From assembly GCA_030037405.1 (NCBI GenBank), contig JASHRK010000233.1, positions 1 to 34,786 on the forward strand: 34,786 nt of DNA, given 5' to 3'. The notes below the pieces were generated by a model that was not told where the DNA came from, did not search any database, and worked only from the letters and a program-made list of their open reading frames with translations. A program made the translations under genes and the position numbers. Of the stretch, positions 31,971 to 34,786 are shown one piece after another; position 1 is the stretch's first letter; every line of letters begins with the position of its first letter. Source of the stretch: Acidimicrobiales bacterium (GTDB lineage Bacteria; Actinomycetota; Acidimicrobiia; Acidimicrobiales; Bog-793).

Positions 31971-32717
31971 GTGCCAGGCATGACCGAAGATGAGAGGGCC
32001 CGCTTCGCGAGCTCCGGAAGGGGTCGACGCCGGCGCCCCCGGGGCCATGTCCGGTCGGGGGTCCTGGCGTTGCTCAGCGAGGAGCCGATGCACGGCTACC
32101 AGATGATCCAGGAGCTCTCGCGACGCTCCGGCGGCCGCTGGAACCCGACCGCCGCCTCGGTGTACCCGACCTTGCAGATGCTCGAGGACGAAGGGCTCGT
32201 CACCACCCGGCAGTCACCGGAGGGAAAGCGCCTCTTCGAGCTCACCGATGCCGGCCGGGAAGAAGCGGCACGTGTTGCGGTCGCGAGCCCTCGGCTGCCC
32301 TGGGAGCCGGCCCACGCCGAGCCGGCCGAGCCCACGCGCGACCTCTTCGTGGCGATCGGGGACACGGCACGCGTCCTCCTCGGGGCGGCCGCCATGGCCG
32401 ACGACGGGCAACGAGCGCGGATCGTGGAGCTGCTGAACGAGCTTCGCGACGATCTCGGCGCCATCGTGCCGCAAGCAGCAACCAGCGAGCCGCTCAAGGG
32501 ATGGGGCCGCGGGCCGCGGCTACGGTTCGGCGTGCCCGGCTTCTCCTTCGACATCCCGGAGTGGATCTTCGGGCCCGGACGAGGCGCCTCACCCTCGGGC
32601 TCCTGGCCCGCGGGTGCTCGGAGCCCTGGAGGAAGTTCGGGCTTCCCCGACCGGGAGGAGTGGGACGACCCGGAAGCCGGGGGCTGGGACGAGGACGAAG
32701 AAGACGACGAGGTCTAG
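31971..32717 (+). CDS. PadR-family transcriptional regulator with acidic C-terminal tail
   Basis: This protein has 248 residues. A basic stretch GRGRRRRPRGH precedes the PadR winged helix: LALLSEEPMHGYQMIQEL, then NPTAASVYPTLQMLEDEGLV and the wing EGKRLFELTDAGREE. The middle helical region (VELLNELRDDLGAI) is probably the dimerisation arm. The last 70 residues are Gly/Pro-rich and end with an acidic run, DPEAGGWDEDEEDDEV. PadR proteins mostly repress transport or stress genes in response to small molecules. The GTG at 31971 is chosen for its leaderless -10; the ATG at 31980 is the alternative. Neighbours on either side could be its targets, but no operator is obvious. Confidence 0.88.
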   Translation: MPGMTEDERARFASSGRGRRRRPRGHVRSGVLALLSEEPMHGYQMIQELSRRSGGRWNPTAASVYPTLQMLEDEGLVTTRQSPEGKRLFELTDAGREEAARVAVASPRLPWEPAHAEPAEPTRDLFVAIGDTARVLLGAAAMADDGQRARIVELLNELRDDLGAIVPQAATSEPLKGWGRGPRLRFGVPGFSFDIPEWIFGPGRGASPSGSWPAGARSPGGSSGFPDREEWDDPEAGGWDEDEEDDEV

Positions 32718-32838
32718 GCCGGGTCCAGGTAGGTCGGGCCCAGGTCGGGTGGGCTGGGAGCACACGTGGCTACAGACAGGATCCGGCCCGCGCGACTCCG
32801 GCGGAGCGCCGCGGACGGCTCCCCGGCTCGGAACGAGG

Positions 32839-32916
32839 TCAGCGTGGAGATGACCGGTGCCGCTGCTCGCGCCGGTTGATGATGAGGCGGATCAGCTTCC
32901 GGATGAGGTACGCCAC
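32839..32916 (-). CDS. Candidate 25-residue basic amphipathic peptide
   Basis: A minus-strand frame reads MAYLIRKLIRLIINRREQRH followed by RSSPR and a TGA stop. The first half is an amphipathic pattern of Leu/Ile with Arg/Lys. TAAGCA (32923-32928) ends 6 nt before the GTG, close to the local leaderless pattern but with A instead of T at the last position; AGGTGA adjoining the GTG could act as a ribosome site instead. A frame this short in GC-rich DNA may be chance, so the call is tentative. Confidence 0.3.
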   Translation of the reverse strand: MAYLIRKLIRLIINRREQRHRSSPR

Positions 32917-32991
32917 GTCACCTGCTTAGCGCACGCGAGACGTCCATGCGCGCCGCCGGCGCTCCGTGCACGCCGGCGCGGCGTCGGCGCC

Positions 32992-33450
32992 CTATCCGGG
33001 GTCCCGTCCGGCCGAGCCGAGGCCGGCACCGGCCTCCCGCCCGGCGTCGGTCGGCAACCGCTCCAGCGCGGGGATCGTGTAGCTGAAGATGGCGAGGAGC
33101 GATCCCCCCAGCATGAGGATCATGCCGAGGATCCTCACCGGGTGGACGACGGCAAGGATCCCCCCCGTTACGGCGGCGGCGACGCCTGCGACACCCAACC
33201 TCGCCATCAGGCGGTAGAGCCCGGGTGTCTGGTTCACGTACAGCCAGAAGGCCATCGCGAGAAGCCCGAGCGGGAAGCCGACCGCTGCATGGGTGATGTA
33301 GATGGGCCCTCCCCTGTGGGGCAGGAGGCCGGTCACACGCCCGATCGGCAGCCGGAACAACGAGGCGATGCCGAGGCCGAACTCGGCCATGACGAGAGCC
33401 GCCAGCACCGCGGAGACGCGCCGGACTTGTCTCTCGAAGGCCTCGGACAC
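32992..33450 (-). CDS. Small four-span membrane protein, unknown
   Basis: I do not recognise this 152-residue protein. Four hydrophobic spans lie near residues 12-33, 50-70, 82-103 and 108-128. The second contains YITHAAVGFPLGLLAMAFWLY with a buried-looking His, given here only as THAAVGFPLG. The C-terminus is a polar Gly/Arg-rich tail. The GTG at 33450 has TAGCCT ending 6 nt upstream, so the mRNA should be leaderless. It is divergent from the EAL gene and has no operon partner, except possibly the small peptide frame downstream. Confidence 0.72.
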   Translation of the reverse strand: MSEAFERQVRRVSAVLAALVMAEFGLGIASLFRLPIGRVTGLLPHRGGPIYITHAAVGFPLGLLAMAFWLYVNQTPGLYRLMARLGVAGVAAAVTGGILAVVHPVRILGMILMLGGSLLAIFSYTIPALERLPTDAGREAGAGLGSAGRDPG

Positions 33451-33456
33451 ACGAGA

Positions 33457-33462
33457 AGGCTA
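33457..33462 (-). promoter_or_regulatory. -10 element TAGCCT, leaderless promoter of the small membrane protein
   Basis: TAGCCT on the minus strand ends 6 nt before the GTG at 33450, identical in sequence and spacing to the element before the DUF885 gene at 8849-8854. Confidence 0.55.
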
Positions 33463-33539
33463 CCGGGTCTCTCCCTCGCGGGGGACATCCCCCTCGTCCG
33501 AGGAGGGCTTGAGTCCCGGGCTGGAGCACGCCGAGCGCC

Positions 33540-33545
33540 TATCCT
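33540..33545 (+). promoter_or_regulatory. -10 candidate TATCCT of the EAL gene
   Basis: TATCCT lies 88 nt before the GTG at 33634, which would give a leader of about 80 nt. No matching -35 is visible at 16-18 bp. Confidence 0.35.
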
Positions 33546-33633
33546 GATGACACGAGCACCGGGGTCGCGAGCACCGGCGCTCGTTTGGCGCCAAAGCGCT
33601 TCGTGCAGGGCCCGAGTGGACAAGGGGTGTCAA

Positions 33634-34344
33634 GTGACCGAGGGATCCGAAGGGGTACAGCTCGACCTGACCCGCGTGCTCGCAACGGCTTCCATCCGGA
33701 TGGCGTTCCAACCGATCGTCAGTTTGAAGACCCGTGACTCGATCGGCTTCGAGGCCCTTGCCCGCTTTCCCGACGAGGCGGTCGTGTCGCCAAAGGCGTG
33801 GTTCGACGCGGCACGCGTTGAGGGGCGCACGAGCGAGCTCGAGATGCTCGCCGCACGAGCTGCGCTCGGCCACCTCGACGAGCTTCCGAGAGACGTCTTC
33901 GTCGCCCTCAACGTCTCACCGACCACCGCCTCCTCGCCCGAGCTGCAGGAGCTGCTCGAGCCCTCGGCCGAGCGGGTGGTCCTCGAGATCAAAGAAGGCG
34001 AGACGGCAACCGACGGCGCCCTCTTCACCGAACGGGTCGCGGAGCTCCGGGAGAGAGGGGTACGTATCGCCGTCGACGACGCCGGGCTCGCCGACGTCAG
34101 CCTGCGCTACACGCTCGACGTGCGACCCGACATCATCAAGCTCGACACGGACGTCACCCGCGGAGTGGATCTCGAGCCTGTCAAGCAGGCGATCGTCATG
34201 GCGTTCAGCTCGGTGGCCGCCCAGACGGGGGCGCTGAGCCTCGCAGAGGGCATCGAGACGGAACAGGAGCTGAAGATGCTCCTGTCGCTCGACGTCGAGG
34301 CAGGGCAGGGCTATCTCCTCGGACGACCGGCCTACCTCGGTTGA
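33634..34344 (+). CDS. Stand-alone EAL-domain protein, c-di-GMP phosphodiesterase or receptor
   Basis: This protein of 236 residues is essentially one EAL domain. It has QPIV (26-29), E40-A-L, N93 in NVSP, E118 in EIKE, D148-D149, K169 in IIKLD, E205 and E208 in AEGIET, and Q225 in QGY. Those match the metal and catalytic positions of active c-di-GMP phosphodiesterases. The loop-6 motif, normally DDFGTGYSS, is DDAGLADVS here, a change often linked to weak or lost activity. It has no sensor or membrane segment, so it is cytoplasmic. The GTG at 33634 follows AAGGGG; an ATG at 33547 would add 29 residues. The amidase start lies 9 nt after the stop. Confidence 0.88.
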   Translation: MTEGSEGVQLDLTRVLATASIRMAFQPIVSLKTRDSIGFEALARFPDEAVVSPKAWFDAARVEGRTSELEMLAARAALGHLDELPRDVFVALNVSPTTASSPELQELLEPSAERVVLEIKEGETATDGALFTERVAELRERGVRIAVDDAGLADVSLRYTLDVRPDIIKLDTDVTRGVDLEPVKQAIVMAFSSVAAQTGALSLAEGIETEQELKMLLSLDVEAGQGYLLGRPAYLG

Positions 34345-34353
34345 GCAGCTGAG

Positions 34354-34786
34354 ATGGCTCTCGGTCCCTTCGCGTCCGCCACGGAGATCGCCGCCCAAGT
34401 TCGTGCGGGCTCGCTCGACCCGAGGGAGGTCGTGCGAAGCGCCCTCGATCGGATAGCCGCCCTCGATGGCGAGCTGAACGCCTTCACGGTCGTGCTCGAA
34501 GAGGCCGCTCTGGCCGACGCCTCGGGACTCGGTGAAAAGCGTCTCGCCGGGCCGCTCGCCGGCGTCCCGCTCGCCGTGAAGGACCACGTCTGGCTGGCGG
34601 GCGCTCCGGCGACGAACGGCTCTCGTGCCTTGAGGGACTTCGTCCCCGATCTCGACTGTGTCGCCGTCGCGAGACTGCGCGAAGCGGGTGCTGTGGTCGT
34701 CGGCAAGACGAACAACCCGGAGTTCTGCTACCGGGGAGACACCAACTCTCCCGTCTACGGGCTGACGCGCAACCCCTACGACCTCT
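34354..34786 (+). CDS. Amidase signature family enzyme (3' end cut by window)
   Basis: About 144 codons are visible. The sequence ATEIAAQVRAGSLDPREVV is the usual amidase opening helix. GPLAGVPLAVKDHVW contains the catalytic Lys of the Ser-Ser-Lys triad, and VVGKTNNPEFCYRGDTNS is the next conserved block. The two serines lie beyond the window. The family includes GatA and amide or urethane hydrolases; a GatA role is unlikely to be decided from this part alone. It may be co-transcribed with the EAL gene, with a 9-nt gap. Confidence 0.88.
   Translation, partial: MALGPFASATEIAAQVRAGSLDPREVVRSALDRIAALDGELNAFTVVLEEAALADASGLGEKRLAGPLAGVPLAVKDHVWLAGAPATNGSRALRDFVPDLDCVAVARLREAGAVVVGKTNNPEFCYRGDTNSPVYGLTRNPYDL

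Noticed and set aside
1..34786. tRNA, rRNA, mobile elements or prophage
   Set aside because: I saw no cloverleaf-like tRNA, rRNA segment, transposase, integrase or terminal inverted repeats on either strand.

Overview
The window is high-GC DNA (roughly two thirds G+C by eye) with dense, short-spaced genes on both strands, many GTG starts and some TTG starts. It looks like an actinobacterial chromosome. The Thr/Pro-rich tail with repeated VPPTT blocks on the secreted transglycosylase, the leaderless TANNNT promoters, the LCP protein and the GT-C-like membrane protein fit the class Acidimicrobiia. That class assignment is inference; no rRNA or tRNA gene is present to anchor it. I see no phage, insertion sequence, CRISPR array or other mobile element. 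No stretch longer than about 300 bases lacks a gene.

Layout. 1-8789 (all minus strand): a truncated GT-C-type membrane protein; a 1-Cys peroxiredoxin with a palindromic operator candidate; a ComF-like phosphoribosyltransferase; an ArsR regulator translationally coupled to an SRPBCC protein; a secreted lytic transglycosylase fused to an LppX-like domain; a large unrecognised membrane protein; and 4-hydroxybenzoate 3-monooxygenase (pobA). 8861-10495 (plus): a DUF885-type metalloprotein. 10531-12689 (minus): a coupled pair of small membrane proteins and a short acyl-CoA-dehydrogenase-like protein. 12771-17969 (plus): an NAD-dependent molybdenum formate dehydrogenase operon, fdsGBAD. 18085-19671: an LCP cell-wall ligase. 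19755-23677: a zinc-uptake system (lipoprotein, ATPase, two permeases) with a convergent Zur/Fur regulator that overlaps the last permease gene. 23714-24709 (minus): a sterol-desaturase-type di-iron membrane protein.

24905-31916 (plus): an ABC importer (binding protein, two permeases, ATPase), followed by a secreted NHL beta-propeller translationally coupled to a Tat-exported phospholipase C/phosphoesterase. This reads as a possible phosphoester or phospholipid scavenging module. 31971-34786: a PadR regulator, a candidate 25-residue peptide, a small membrane protein, a stand-alone EAL protein with a degenerate loop 6, and the start of an amidase.

The strongest cross-window pattern is regulatory. 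At least nine first-in-unit genes have a TANNNT -10 hexamer ending exactly 6 or 7 nt before the start codon, which predicts leaderless mRNAs. Most genes inside operons carry Shine-Dalgarno sequences or stop/start overlaps instead. The pattern also decides several start codons. Three of the promoters or leaders carry palindromes in positions suited to repressor binding: peroxiredoxin, arsR and the zinc operon.
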